This document shows positions 29,324 through 42,451 of a DNA stretch of 50,000 bases, one piece after another. Made by a program: the position numbers and the translations under genes. Within the stretch, counting starts at the first letter, position 1. Each line of letters starts with the position of its first letter. This DNA comes from Anaeromyces robustus. Taxonomy: Eukaryota > Neocallimastigomycota > Neocallimastigomycetes > Neocallimastigales > Neocallimastigaceae. Below the pieces are notes generated by a model. The model did no database searches and was not told the DNA's origin. It worked only from the letters and a program-made list of their open reading frames with translations. The stretch lies in NCBI GenBank assembly GCA_002104895.1, contig MCFG01000260.1:1-50000 (forward strand), read 5' to 3'.

Positions 29324-32300
29324 TTAAATACTTATAATATTTTTTTGTTGTTGTTGAGTAGTAGCTTGATTGGATTCGTTATTATTATTATTATTGGTTC
29401 CATTAACTTGGACATCATTTATAGAATCAATCATCATTTTATCATTATCACCGTTTGTTGTTGTATTAGCATTAGTAGTGTTATTATTATTGTTATTATT
29501 ATTACTATTAGAAGGATTTAATATTTGATTAGAAATAGCTAATAAAGGTTTAAATTCTATATTTGAAGTTAACATTTGCTTTTTAAGAGCTACTTGTTCA
29601 GCGTATAATTCTTGTTGCTTTTTCTTTAATTCTGCTCTTTCAGCTTCTAATACATCTTCTAATTTATCAAATTGATTCATTTTCATTTCAAGTTTACGTA
29701 GTTGAAGTTCAATTAATTCATTAATAAGGTGACGTATTTCTCTTTCTTCATAAATTGCTAATACTTTAGCTTTTGCAGCAGCAGCAGCTAAAGCGGCAGC
29801 AGCAGCTTTTTGTAATGCTTGTTTTGATATAATTTCTTGTTCTTTTTGTTTATTATTATTATTATTGTCTTCATTAGTATTATTTTCTTTATTTTGATCA
29901 TTTTCTTTATTATTTGTTTCATCAATAGACATTTCCTTTTTAATATTTTTTGAGGGATCTTCTTTTATTTGATTTGTAGTAGTAGTAGTAGTAATTGTTG
30001 TTGTTATTGGTGGTGTTATGGTGGTATCGTTAGTAGTAGTAGTTGTAGTAGTAGTAGTAGCAACTGTTGGTGTTATTGTGGTGGTATCGTTAGTAGTAGT
30101 AGTAGTAGTAGAAGCAGTAGTAGTTGTTGTTGTTGCGGTTGTTATTGGTTGTGTTATAGGTGGTATTGATGATTTATCTTCTTTTCCATCAATTTTCATA
30201 GCATCTACTTTATTATCGTTTTCATTTTCATCTATTTTCATAGGATCTGAAGTAGTTATAGTAGTTGTAGTAGTTGTAGTAGTATTATTATTATTTACAT
30301 TATTTATATTATTAGTGATATTATTATTTTCATTTGGTTTCATTTTTTCATTTTCATTTCCATTTCCATTTCCATTTTCTTTTGCTTTTGCATTTGCTTT
30401 TTCTTTTTCAATATCAGTTAAAGATTTATCTAATTGATCTTTTTCAATTTCAATGTCTTTTCTATCAATTTCTTTACTTAATTCTTTAAGAGCAGCATTA
30501 GCAGCAGCAGAAGCTACACCTGGATTAACAACAGAAGTAAGGAAAGCAACAATAGACATGACAGGATTTTCTGATTGATTTAATGGATCTTCTTGATATT
30601 GTAAACCACCTAAATCTTTTTGAAGTATACCAAGATAAGGATCTTCAATTGGTAATTGTAAAAATCTTAAAATACATTGATCTTGAGTTTTAGTTTTAAC
30701 ATGATCAGCAACTTTACTCCAATCGTCATCATACATATCTAAACCTTCCAAAAGTAATAAAGTTTCTTGATCTGTCCATTCATTTTCAATATCTTTAAGA
30801 TCTTTTTTATAATTTTTATTAACAATTTTGAAAAAGTCACCACTTTGCATAGTCATTGGATATTTACCTTCATAAAAACAATTAGAACATATAATATAAT
30901 TTTTAATCTTATGATTAACATATTGATATTTTGAAAATTCCTTTTGGCATGATTGACAATAATTAATTAAATTACCATTTTGTAATTTAATAACATTATT
31001 TTCACCTGCAGTAGAATGATAAACATTTTTATGAACATTTGAATTTAATTCATATTTAATAGATTGATTTAAATTATTTTGTTGTTGTTGTTTTTGTTGT
31101 TGTTGTTGACGATTTAAATTATTATTACTATTATTATTATTATTATTGATAGTATTGACAGTATTGACATTATTTACTGAAGGATGAGTTATAGAAGCAT
31201 TCATACTTAATCTATAATTACCAGCAAGATAAGGTGCCATATGACTTGGAATTGCATCTGGATTTACTTGATAATTAATAAGTCCCCATTGTTCTAAAAA
31301 GGCATGAACACGTATAATTGCACAAACATCTCCTGTTAAATTTCTTCTACAAGCCGTCACAGTTAAATATTCAGATGGATTTAAACGGTAAGTATTTATT
31401 ATGAAATCACGATATTCTTTATAAATAGTTGGTGTTTTAGATTTATTTTTATTGTTAAAGAATTCAGGTAAAGCTTTCTTTTCAGTTTCATGAATATCTG
31501 AAAATGAAAACCAAGAAGCATAACTTGGAATAATAATTTCATAGTTTTGTTTTGCAATATGTTCTTTAGCTTTATCAGAATTAATGATTTTTTGAATATC
31601 TCTTATTGTACCATCATCAATTTCTACATTATCTAAAGTATGATCTTCTTCTTCCTTTTTAGTTTGTTTTTCATTTTCATTTTCATTTTCATTTTTATTT
31701 TCATTTTTATTTTCATTTTTATTTTCATTTTTGTTTTCATTTTTATTTTCAATTGGTTTTTCATTTTCATTTTTATTTTCATTTTCATTTTCATTTTTAT
31801 TTTCCATTGTTTTTTCTTTTTCTTGATTATTTTCATTTATATTTATATTAGATTCTGATTTATTTTCATTGTTAGCCACAATTGTTGTTTCATCTAACGA
31901 CATACTATCTTTTTCTTCTTTTTTAATATCAATTAAAGGTGTAGTTGTTGAAGTATTTTTATTTTCATTATTAGATTTATTTTCATCTTTATTTTCATTT
32001 TCATTTTTATTTTCATTTTCATTTTTATTTTCATTTTCATTTTTATTTTCTTCTTTATTAACATTTTCATTATTATTTTGATTTATTGGTTTTGTATTAG
32101 TAACTTCTCCACCTTCAATACTTTGTGAAATATTTAATATTTTACCGTTTGAAATAGGCTTAGTATCATCATTTTTTATTTTTGGTCCAGGTCTAATTTG
32201 TTTATTGATTTGAACAGGTGTTACTTCTGGTACAGAACCTTCGTTATTCTTAATAAAAGCAATTTTTTCTTGATTTTCATTTTCTGGTTTTCCTGTAAAA

Positions 32301-33644
32301 TTATTATTAGTATTATTAGTAGTGGTAGTGTTTTCAATTTTGGTCTTTTTTTCTTGAACGCCGTCAGTAGCAACATTTTCACTTTCAAGTTCTCTTTTTA
32401 ATGGATTATTAATAATATAATCTTTTTCATTCATCCATTCATTAAATTTTAAACTATCTTCTAACCATCTTTTTGATATAGCATATGGTTTATCTTTTAC
32501 TTCAACTGGTTCTGGAACTTTATAAGTTTCAATATTATCAGAAATGAAAGAATCATGAGAATCTGGATAATATATATAATGCATTTGTACTAAACTACTA
32601 GATTTTGCTACAACACGATTAGAATTGACATTAGTATTGTTAACATTATTATATATGCAATGTGTTGAATTTTCATAATCTGAAATTGTACCTAATAATT
32701 TTAAATTTTATTAAATATATAAATAATATATAAATTAAAAAAAAAATATAATATATGAATATTAATATTAATTAAATTGATTTAAGGAATAAAAAGATTA
32801 ATTTTAAATAATAATGTAGATTTCATATATTTTTTTATAATTTATAAATTTAATATTATTTTTTTTGAATTATATTAGGATTTTAAAAGTTATTTTCATT
32901 TCCATTTTTTTTTTCTTATTAAAAATAATATTTTATAATATTTTATATTTTTTTATGTATGAATTATAAAGAAATGATTTTTTGATGAAATTAATTATAT
33001 TAAAAATGAAAATATATATATAATTTTTTTTCTTTATTTTTTTTTAAAATTTATAAATTTAATATTTTTTTATCTAATAAAATGTATTTTATAAAATTAT
33101 CATTATATATTATAAATAGAATAATTGTCCAACCTTTAATTTTATATATAATTTGTGTCATTCTTGATTTTTCATTTTCTGGAAAATTTTTATTAAATGA
33201 AAATTTCGGTAAAGTGACAATATTTTTTTTTGTTAAATAGTCAAATATATTAGAGATCAATTTTTCAATAAAAAATCTTTTTCTTAAATCGTCAAATTCA
33301 CCAATAGAACGTATTTGATTTTGACTTATAAATTTAATGTAACATTTTAATATATTATATAAAATTCCATGTTTTGAGATAGTTAAATCCATTAACCATT
33401 TTCTTGGTAATTTTATTGTAGTTGATGATATTCCATTATGTTGCTTTTCTAATAAACTTTGTTGAGTTTTATCAATATCAATAATCCATTTTGCTGCTAC
33501 AGTAGAAGAAATATCTTGTACTATATGTGGATATTTATCTAATAAATGCTTTTTTATTAAATCTACAATTTGAACTAGATTTTTTTGAACATTTTCTTGT
33601 TGAAAGTAATTAAAATCTAAACTATTTGGTTCCCTCAATGACAT
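29324..33644 (-). CDS. SWI3: SWI3/SMARCC core subunit of SWI/SNF-type chromatin remodeller (2 exons, 1292 aa)
   Basis: Exons are 33644-33134 and 32691-29324. The intron 32692-33133 starts GTTGGA, and joining it gives KIKGTISDYE, which matches the SMARCC family across the junction. Residues about 20-170 are the N-terminal MarR-like/BRCT region (KLPRKWLMDL). About 207-275 hold IYYPDSHDSF and KRWLEDSLKFNEWMNEKDY, as in SMARCC1. About 554-646 is a SWIRM domain (IIIPSYASWFSFSDIH ... YLTVTACRRNLTGDV). About 745-790 is a ZZ-like zinc site (CQSCQKEF ... CSNCFYEGKYP). About 808-858 is a SANT domain (EWTDQETLLLLEGLDMYDDD). About 1145-1205 is a Leu/Glu coiled coil for pairing with partner subunits. Between domains lie NENK repeats (31658-31812, 31965-32050) and poly-Thr (29978-30135). 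It acts in the nucleus with a Snf2-type ATPase. The upstream exon would be missed if the long second-exon frame were annotated alone. Confidence 0.95.
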
Positions 33645-34005
33645 TTTTTAATTATTTATTTATAATTTTTATTTTTAATAAGTTTAAAAAATAAAAATTA
33701 TAAATTATTAAAAAAATTATAAAAAAATATTAAAAAATATAATTATTTTATTTTTAAATAATTAAATAATTTTAAATGTAAATTTAAATTCTGGTGTATA
33801 ATACTATTTTAATAAAAAAAAATAAAAAATATACATATATAAAAACAAATAAAAAAGAATTATTAATTTTTTTTAATATAATAATAAGATTAAATAAAAT
33901 TAAATGTTATTTTTTTTTTTTTGATAAAAAATTTTATTGATATATTCAATTTAAAAAATTAATTAGTTCAATATATCACATGTTTATTAGTTTTTGATCT
34001 ATTAA

Positions 34006-34272
34006 ATGGCTAAAACACATAAATCAATAAAATCATTATTCATAATAAATAGAATAATTAAAAACTTTGTTAAGTCTGTTTTATGTAAAATAAAAGACAT
34101 GTTTTATATAGAAAAAAAAAGAAAAGATTTAATAGAAATAATTAATTTTTTTTTATTTTTTATTTTTTACTGTATATTGTCAAAAATATATCAATTTATT
34201 AACAATATCATAATGATAAGGTATTGTCACAATAATTTAATAAAATCACAAAAAACAAAAAACAAAAAGTAA
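34006..34272 (+). CDS. Small uncharacterised ORF, possible membrane peptide (88 aa)
   Basis: The frame MAKTHKSIKSLFIINRIIKN... is basic, with one hydrophobic helix near residues 45-63 (IINFFLFFIFYCILSKIYQF) and a Lys-rich end. It is longer than expected in such AT-rich DNA, and its first half has a mixed codon makeup. It resembles no family I know. It would be transcribed divergently from SWI3, 361 bp away. It may well be spurious. Confidence 0.22.
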   Translation: MAKTHKSIKSLFIINRIIKNFVKSVLCKIKDMFYIEKKRKDLIEIINFFLFFIFYCILSKIYQFINNIIMIRYCHNNLIKSQKTKNKK

Positions 34273-34531
34273 AAAAAAAAAAGATATATAATATTTTATA
34301 TCAAGAATAATATTTTTTCCTATATTAATAAAAATTATATATATATATATATATTTTATTTTTATTTGTTTCATATTTATTCTATTTATTCCATTATTTA
34401 TTAATGTCTAATGATTTATATTTTAAAATATAATTATTCTTTACATATAAAAGACAGTTATATATTTTATCTTATTGTTTAAGTGATATATTTGAATTTG
34501 AATTTGAATAATATATATATAAATAGTTTCT

Positions 34532-34673
34532 TTAAGTACAACAATTTTGTAATAAGATTTCCATATATTGCTCAAATGGAATATACGAATCCGTGTTATT
34601 TTTTGAATTTATTAAGTTTAAATTTTTATTTTGAATATAACTTCTTAATGTTTTTTTATATTCTGATTTAGTT
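34532..34673 (-). other. Coding-like segment; possible lost or misjoined last exon of TPGS1
   Basis: After a TATAG acceptor-like site at 34674-34678, the minus strand reads TKSEYKKTLRSYIQNKNLN ... SYIPFEQYMEILLQNCCT and then a stop. The composition is clearly protein-like for this AT context. PFEQYMEILL resembles the final helix of TPGS1 (a REEFLERAAALF-like end). A GTGTAA donor lies exactly at the current TPGS1 stop, and no AG occurs between it and this acceptor. However, the join is out of phase by two bases, so I do not include it in the gene. Confidence 0.4.
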
Positions 34674-34819
34674 CTATAAATTATATAAATTATTTTAATT
34701 TATGAAAAGAAAAAAATTATATAATACAAATATTTAATGATTAGTAATAATTTTTTTTAATTAACACATCATAAATTATATATTATATTATATAATATAT
34801 AATAAAATAAAGTAAAAAA

Positions 34820-34852
<33 letters not shown>

Positions 34853-34859
34853 TAAAAAT

Positions 34860-36219
34860 TTACACTTGTTTTTTAATTTCAATATCAAAAATATATTTTA
34901 ATTTTTTCAATAGCTCTAAAATAATATTTTTTGGTAAAAATTCTTGAACTGATGGTTGAGACCAACTATTATATAAGTCCATAATATCCTTTTTACTATA
35001 TAATGATCTTGATTCTTCAAAAAAGTCTATATGAAATTTTTAACATTTGAAAATAAATATATATTAAATATGGTAATATAGTAAAATAAGATATAAATAT
35101 AAAAAATAATAAGATATAATAAAAATGTAGTATAAATGTAATAAGATATAATTATATATATATAATTTTTTTTTATTTTTTTTTTATTTTTTTATTTTTT
35201 AAATAATTATTACCATCTAATAATAAACAATTAAATACACATTCAAAAAATTCATCTAATTGAACAAATTCTTCAAGGTCTGAATTTTTTACATGGTGAG
35301 TAACTGTTTTAATGATAGTTGGTGGTACATTTCTTTTATTATAATAAATATTAATATTAATATTATAATTGTTATTATTATAAATTTTTTAAATTATATT
35401 TAATGAATTTTATTTAAAAGTATATTATTATGAAAGAAATGAAAGAAATATTATATTATTATTTTAATTATTACAAATGTTATTATAAATACTTTGTTAA
35501 TTCTGATAAGAATTCTTCTAATTTATCCCATACTATTCCAGATGATTTATTATTATTATCTTTATTATATATATATTATATATATTATAGTTGATAGATT
35601 TAATAATCATATTATTATATTAATATTATTATATTGAAACATGTCATAATTAAGAAAAAAAGAAACCTTTTGTTAATGTTATATATGCGGAAGCAACATG
35701 TTCTGTAAATGTTGAAGATTGTATATAATGTGATAATTTTATTTCTCGAATAGCAGTTTTGATTTTTGATGAATCATTTTGAATATAGAACTTTATACTT
35801 TTTATATAATTGTTACAAGAAGTTTAAATTATTATAAAAATAGTTTTTATTTATTTTTTTTTAATATTTTATCATACATTAAAATAGAATTTATATAAAT
35901 AATTAATTATTCTTCTTTTATAATTTTTGTTATTTTATGTAAAATAATGTATAATAATCTATTTGCTATTAATTTAAGAGATTTATATATAATAACTTAA
36001 TAACATAATAATTACTGTTCGTTTAAAACTTTAAAAGGATTTTCCGGTTTATTTTCAAGCAGTATTGAAATACATTCTTGTAATAATGAAGTAATACCAG
36101 TTTGATCTAAATATTTCAATATTTTGTCAGTATTTAATAATAATTAGTATTATTTATATTCTTAATAATCTTTATTTTTTGAATATACCTAAATACTCAG
36201 TTGAATCTGATTTATTCAT
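34860..36219 (-). CDS. TPGS1: Probable TPGS1, tubulin polyglutamylase complex subunit 1 (6 exons, 201 aa)
   Basis: Exons on the minus strand are 36219-36189, 36106-36016, 35797-35667, 35559-35493, 35332-35214 and 35026-34860. All are GT-AG, with phases that fit at every join. The N terminus is a RIIa/DPY30-type helix pair (EYLDQTGITSLLQECISILL, then ENKPENPFKVLNE). Then comes IREIKLSHYIQSSTFTEHVA, which parallels the LWHLRLAHHSQ...V.VAYECL stretch of animal TPGS1. A later helical region contains WDKLEEFLSEL, VQLDEFFECVFNCLLLD and the final EFLPKNIILELLKKL. By family it would scaffold the TTLL1 complex that adds glutamate chains to axonemal and centriolar tubulin. The product is shorter than human TPGS1 (about 290 aa), and the missing end may lie in the segment at 34532-34673. 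The assignment rests on remembered resemblance; another RIIa-fold ciliary protein is the main alternative. Confidence 0.62.
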
Positions 36220-37042
36220 TTTTATCTATTAAAATTTAATAATGAAAATGATGTTTTTATTAAAAATTAATAATATTATTTATGAATTATTATAAAGCAT
36301 GATTCATTTATATTTCATTTTATTTTTTTATTTATTATTATTTTATTTTATTATAATTTTAATTTTTATGAAAAAAGATATTTTATATTATTTAATAATT
36401 TTTTTATAAATGTAAAACAAAGTTATATATTTTTTTTTAAAAAAAGAGTTTTATTTAAGTTAAATATTTTAATTATCCATTTATGAGGTATTATTTTTTT
36501 TTAATTTATTTATAACCTTAAGAAAAAGAAAAAATAACTGTAACAAATTTAAAAAAAAATTATATTGAAAAACTTTAATAATAATCAAAAAATAACAATG
36601 ATTTTTTAATTAAATTTTAAAATAAAAAAAACTTTATTTTATTTTATTTTATTTTTTATTATTACACAGCACATTATTAAATATTAACTAATTAACAAAT
36701 ATTATTAAATATAACCATTATTTTCTAAAAAGTTTTAATTTAAATATATATTTTATTAATTATTTTTAATTATTTATTATAAATTAATTTATTTATTATA
36801 TATATATTTATTTGTATTTAATATATTATTGATTTTAAATGCTCTAACATTATTTAATTTTGAAATACATAGTTAGGATTATATCTATAATAAAAGTAAA
36901 TTTTTTTTAAAAAAAAAAATAAAAATAAAAAGAAAAATATATTAATAAAGAAATAAAGATAATAAAATTAATATTATATATAATTATATTAAAATTTTAT
37001 AATAATTTATGAAAAAAAAATTTATATAAAAAAAAAAAATAT
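36220..37042. other. Spacer between LZTFL1 stop and TPGS1 start
   Basis: AT-only sequence with short A/T runs. It should hold the TPGS1 promoter. Nothing specific is recognised. Confidence 0.6.
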
Positions 37043-39014
37043 TTACTTTAATATTTCAGCTTTTAATGTTTTATACTGTTTATTTCTCTCAACTAACATA
37101 CGTTTTAGATTTTGTACGGGGCTCGATTGACTTAATTTAGAATCCAAATCCTATAAAATTTGAAATTATTATTCATTATATACGTTTAGTTATAGATTTT
37201 TATTTATAAAAATAATATTAATATATATATATAAGAATAAATTTCATTTTGTTTCTGTCTTATATGAAACTTAAAAAGAATATTATACTTTTTTCAATGA
37301 TTCAACTTCTTGTGTTAATTGTTTTATCTAGTTATTTTTTTTATATATTATAGATATTTTTATTTTAATATCATAGTAAGTAATTGAATTAATTATTATT
37401 ATTATTACTATAAATAATAAAAACCTTTTCTTGTGTCTGAACATTTTGGAATTTCATTAATTCATCAATATTCACCTATATTATTTAAATTATAAATATA
37501 TTTAATGATATTAATATTTGTTACTTTATTACTATTACAAATATAGAATATTAGCAATACTATGATTTTAATTTTTTTTGTTTTATTGTAGTTTTAAATC
37601 AACCTTTGAACTATTTATTATATCTGCAAGTGCTGTTTTTTCTATAATATTATCAATTTTTATATCTATTTGAGAATCATTCATATTTTTATTTTTATTA
37701 TTTTTTTTATTTTTTTTATCTTCTATAGCATTATCAATAGTCTAATATGGATTTATATATATATTAAGATATATAAATAATATTAATGAAATGATAAATT
37801 ATTTAAAGAATATTTAGCAATTAATTAATTATTATTATTATTATTATTTATTAATTTATTACGTCAACAATTTCTTCTTTTTTGGTTTCTTTTTCATATT
37901 TTTGTGATTGAATTTTTTTAACTTCTTGTTTAAGATTATTTAATTTTTCTTCTAATTCTTTAATTTTATTTTCTGAGGTTTTATTTTTAGTGTTTAATTC
38001 ATTTATTTTTACATTTAAATTTTCTTTATCTTTTTTAATTTGTTCATTCTCTTTAGTTAAATCTTCGATTTCCTAATAAAAGTGAAAGCAATAAGAAATA
38101 TATTCATATAAAAAGTATTTAATAAATCATATATATAAATATTATGTATTATTTTTTTATACTAATACATTATTATATATTATAATTAATTAATACCTTT
38201 TTCAATATTCCAACTGGTCCTTCATTAATTAATGGTTCAAGTTTTCCTGTTATTTTATTATTTATCTATAAAAAAAGAAAACAATGTTATTGTTAATGAT
38301 AAATATATTTTGATTACTTTATTATATATATTTTTAATGAAATTACCAATTTATTTTTCAAAAACTGTTCTTCTTCAAATTGTTTAATATTATTCAATAA
38401 TTGTCTATAAATAATATAAAATAATTATAGAAGAATATTTATAATTATTAAATAATGATTATTAATAACATTGTTATTATATCATTATTATTAACTATTT
38501 TAATTTATAATTAATATATATATATATTTTTCTTTTCTTCATATTTGAATGTATTAGTGACCTATTTTCTAATTCAGATATATTTGCTATAAGATTTAAA
38601 TGCCAAAACTCTGCTTGTTTACAAAATTGTTGTAGTAATAAAACATTCATATGATTAATATTAAGAATTTCATTTTCAATAAAGTTTTTCATAACATCTT
38701 TAATATTTTTAATAATATGTTCTACTTCATCCTTATTATAAGTTGTATCAAGTAACCTATTTGAAAGTAGGAAAAAAAGTTTTTAATTATTATATAAGTG
38801 AAAAAAAAATAGTAAATAATGAAATGTATTTTAATAATGTATAAAAATATTTAATAGAATATAAGGAAATTGAATATTTTATTATTGGTTACTCTTTATC
38901 TGCTTCTTCTTCAAAAATTAAACCAATATCATTTAAAAGTTGACATCTTCTTAACCTGGAAAAACGTAAAATATCAACAAATTGATTGACATGATGTGTA
39001 TTTAATGAATTCAT
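37043..39014 (-). CDS. LZTFL1: LZTFL1 homologue, BBSome regulator (9 exons, 329 aa)
   Basis: Exons on the minus strand are 39014-38893, 38756-38562, 38404-38347, 38265-38197, 38072-37863, 37741-37604, 37475-37425, 37327-37289 and 37150-37043. All introns are GT-AG and every join is in phase. The N terminus NTHHVNQFVDILRFSRLRR matches the NEHHQNEVINYMRFARSKR start of animal LZTFL1. The signature block NVLLLQQFCKQAEFWHLNL followed by ISELENR is almost the animal sequence. From residue about 107 the protein is a long Lys/Glu/Leu coiled coil ending QNLKRMLVERNKQYKTLKAE, as in the family. Length 329 compares with 299 in human; a Lys/Asn-rich insert in exon 6 accounts for the excess. LZTFL1 controls BBSome entry and exit at cilia. 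Here that points to the zoospore flagellum. It is co-oriented with TPGS1, 823 bp downstream. Confidence 0.93.
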
Positions 39015-40316
39015 TTTTATATAATTAAAATTATTATTATATAATAATTATTTGTGTATTTATGTAATTATTTTTTTATAGTAATATAAATAAAAAAAAA
39101 TATATAAATATATATAAAAAAAAATATTAACTGTTTGTATTAAACTTTCAATAAAAATTTTTTTAATTAATTGATTGTTTATTACAAAATAAAATTATAA
39201 TAAAAAGTTGATTATTTCTAACCAATTATATTAATATTATTCAGTTACTAATTTTTTTTTTTAAATTTCATATAATAGTATTGAAAAATTAATAATATTC
39301 ATATAAAAATTTATTAGCATTTACAATAAAAAGAAATTGGTTAAATATGTTTTTAATTTTTTATTATGTATTTTTATATAGTTTCGATATATAACTTATT
39401 AAATCATAATTTAATTACATAATTAATATTAATTTTATTATCATAAATATTTATTTATGTTAAGTTTATTTTATTTTTTTGTGATATGTTGTAATATTTA
39501 GAACACCTTGGTATACAATATATATCAAATATACAATTTATAAAAGAATATTATATAACAATCTAATAAATATTTATAATTTGAATCTATTTATTTATTT
39601 TTTTTTTATATATTTTTTTATTGAATAGTAAATAATTAATTGTAAGGAATGTATATATGATAAAAGTTTAAATATTAATACTATTGATTAATCAAATATA
39701 AAATAGTTCTAGTGTAATTATTACATAATATATATATAAATATTTATTTTTTTTCCTTCACTGTACTAATTTTAATAATAATAAATAATTTTTTTATTTT
39801 ACATTTTTTTATCCTATTTTATTTTATATAATACAAGTTATATAAATAATCATTCTTTTTTATATCAAAGTTATCTAAAATATCATTAATTAATTCTTTT
39901 ATATTATAAATTAATTTAATGTTATTATAGTATTAATCTTAATTATAGAAAGTTATATAGATAAGGTATCATTTTATTTTTTTTTATTATTACTTTATTT
40001 ATTTTTTACATGATTTTATTTTGTTTTATTCTTATTTATGTTTTTATTTAAGATAATAAAATGTTCATGATAGATATAAAAATATTTTAATATCTAAATT
40101 TAATTTTTTCTAATTAGAATTCTAATTATAATAAAATTAAATATTTAAAATATATATGATTATTAAATATATAAAATGAAGTTTGATTTTTTTTGAATTC
40201 TTTTTTTAAGTATATTAAATTATTTTTTTTTATATCATATTATTATTATTTACAAACAAAAAATTTAATAATAAAAAATATTAAATTGAAAAAATTTTAT
40301 TTCATAATAATTCTTA

Positions 40317-40390
40317 ATATTCAAGAATGTTTTAAATTTTAGAAAGTAATTCAAATATTCAAGAATGTTTAAATTTTTGACAGTAATTCA
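40317..40390. repeat. Tandem duplication, about 37-bp unit
   Basis: Two adjacent copies of ATATTCAAGAATGTTTTAAA followed by a TT..GAxAGTAATTCA end, differing at a few bases. Confidence 0.75.
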
Positions 40391-40627
40391 TATTTTTTAT
40401 AATAAATTATTGCTTTTCTTCTTTTTTAAATTATTTTTTTTTTATATATTTTTCTTTTTAAAATTATTCAATTTGTATACATAAAAGTTAAAATGTAAAC
40501 ATTTTAATTAATATTTATATATTAAAATTTATATTAGAATAGAATAGGAATAGAATAAATATGATGTAGTATTAATTATAAAATAAGAGTAGAATAAACA
40601 AGAGTAGAATTAATTTATAATAAAAGG

Positions 40628-40668
40628 TGTTCAACATAATTAATTATAATAATTAATTATGTTGAACA
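40628..40668. repeat. Perfect inverted repeat, 19-bp arms, 3-bp loop
   Basis: The left arm TGTTCAACATAATTAATTA is followed by TAA and then its exact reverse complement. The GTTCAAC/GTTGAAC ends contain G and C, so this is more than chance AT symmetry. It could be a tiny foldback element or an RNA hairpin. Confidence 0.9.
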
Positions 40669-42451
40669 TGCTATATTAGAAATATTTTATCATTCAAACA
40701 AAATTATATAATAAGGTTAACCTATTTTAATAATAAAGTTTTTATTTTGTATTATTAAGATTCAATTATTCAATTTTTTTTATTTTGATATTGTATATTG
40801 CATAAAGTTATTCAGTATATTGAATTCTTCCCTATTTATTTTTGCTATGTAGTTATTATTAATTTTATTAGTAATAATGATAATTATTATTTAATATCAA
40901 ATCTATTCTAAAGTTTTGTTAGTATTCTATAATAAAAACATAACAACATAATAATTATACAATTTTTTACATTTTTTTTTACAATGTTTATACAATTTTT
41001 AGATTTTCCATTTTTTTATACGTTTTTCATTTATTTTTTACGTTTTTCATTTATTTTTTTACATTTTTATATATAATTAATATATTTTTGAATTTTTAAA
41101 ATTGTTACAGCCTTTTTTTTTAACCTTTTTTATTCTGTGTCAGTTAAAATTATAAATTTAATATATTTTCAATAATTATTAACAAATTAGGAATAAATGA
41201 ATTAATTAAAAAATAAATTAATATTGAGGATAATTTTTATAATATATTTTACTATTAATATAATATAGATAATATAATATATAATTACATATAATAAATT
41301 ATGTTTTTTTTGAAATATATTATATAAATATATTAATATTGTAAATTTAAAAATTTATATATATGTTAATAATATAATAAATTAATATAAAGTAAATATA
41401 TCAAATATTTATAAATAAAATTAATAGATTAATCTAATAATTATTATTTATTATATAATCTAGTAAATTGTATTATATATTAATTTGTATTCTGTATATT
41501 TTTGTATTTATTTTAATATTTTATCTCCATTTTTATATTATTTTTTATTATTTTTTTTTTACTGTAACATTTTTAATTAAAATGTATTTATTTGTAATTG
41601 TACAAATGTTTATTGCTTATTATAGAAAATTCAAATTTATTTATATATAATATGACAAAAACAAAACAAAACAAAATAAAACAAAACAAAAATAAAAAAA
41701 AAGATATAATAAATATAATAAATATATAATAATAAAATACGATTTGATTTTAGAATATATAATCAGATAATCATATATTTAATATTAAACAAACAATTTA
41801 ATATATATAATATCCTATATATGGATATTTCAAAAAATTATAAATAATAAAATAATTATTTTTTTTGATATATTAATTAAGAATAGTTTTATTATTAATT
41901 AATAGGATTAAATATTATTTATTATTTACTTTACATTATAACTTATATATATTTAAATAAGTAATTGCTTGCTATAACAATAAATGTATTTATTTAATTT
42001 TATATATGTTGTTGTTGTATAATTATTTTATTATTTGTTAAACTTTTGATAAATTATATTTCTTTTTAAAGAATGATAACTGCCAATGTTTAGATTAAAG
42101 TTTAAAATGAGTAAATTATTTTTTTTTAATATACTCATTAAATATATAATAAAATTATCTTTTGTCTTTTTAAATATTTTTTTCTTTATTTTTGTCATAT
42201 ACTAATATTTAAAATTACTGAATAAATTAATATTACTATTAACAATATGGATAGACGACGTTTAAAAAAATACTATATTTCTGCTCATTATTGTTTTTTG
42301 TATTTTTATTTATCTATATTTGTTATAAATTATACTTTATTATATTTATATATATATGAATATATTATACTTTATTAATTTTAAATAGTTAAAAATGAAT
42401 ATAAAATATATTTTATATAGCAAATGAATGAATAATAATAAATAATACATT

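Larger units (their letters stand above)
33645..34859. other. Spacer between SWI3 start and TPGS1 stop, with two doubtful frames
   Basis: Mostly A/T runs. It holds an 89-codon plus-strand frame (34006-34272) and a coding-like minus-strand segment (34532-34673), each listed separately. No other support is seen. Confidence 0.5.

Noticed and set aside
29969-32401. Ser/Cys/Val- and Phe-Ile-rich plus-strand frames
   Set aside because: They are antisense shadows of the Thr and Asn/Glu/Lys tracts of SWI3.
34483-34671. 62-codon plus-strand frame
   Set aside because: The opposite strand of the same segment gives a more protein-like reading (possible TPGS1 exon).
41468-41650. Hydrophobic plus-strand frame of 60 codons
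   Set aside because: Ile/Phe/Tyr composition is what random AT-rich DNA yields; no start context or similarity supports it.
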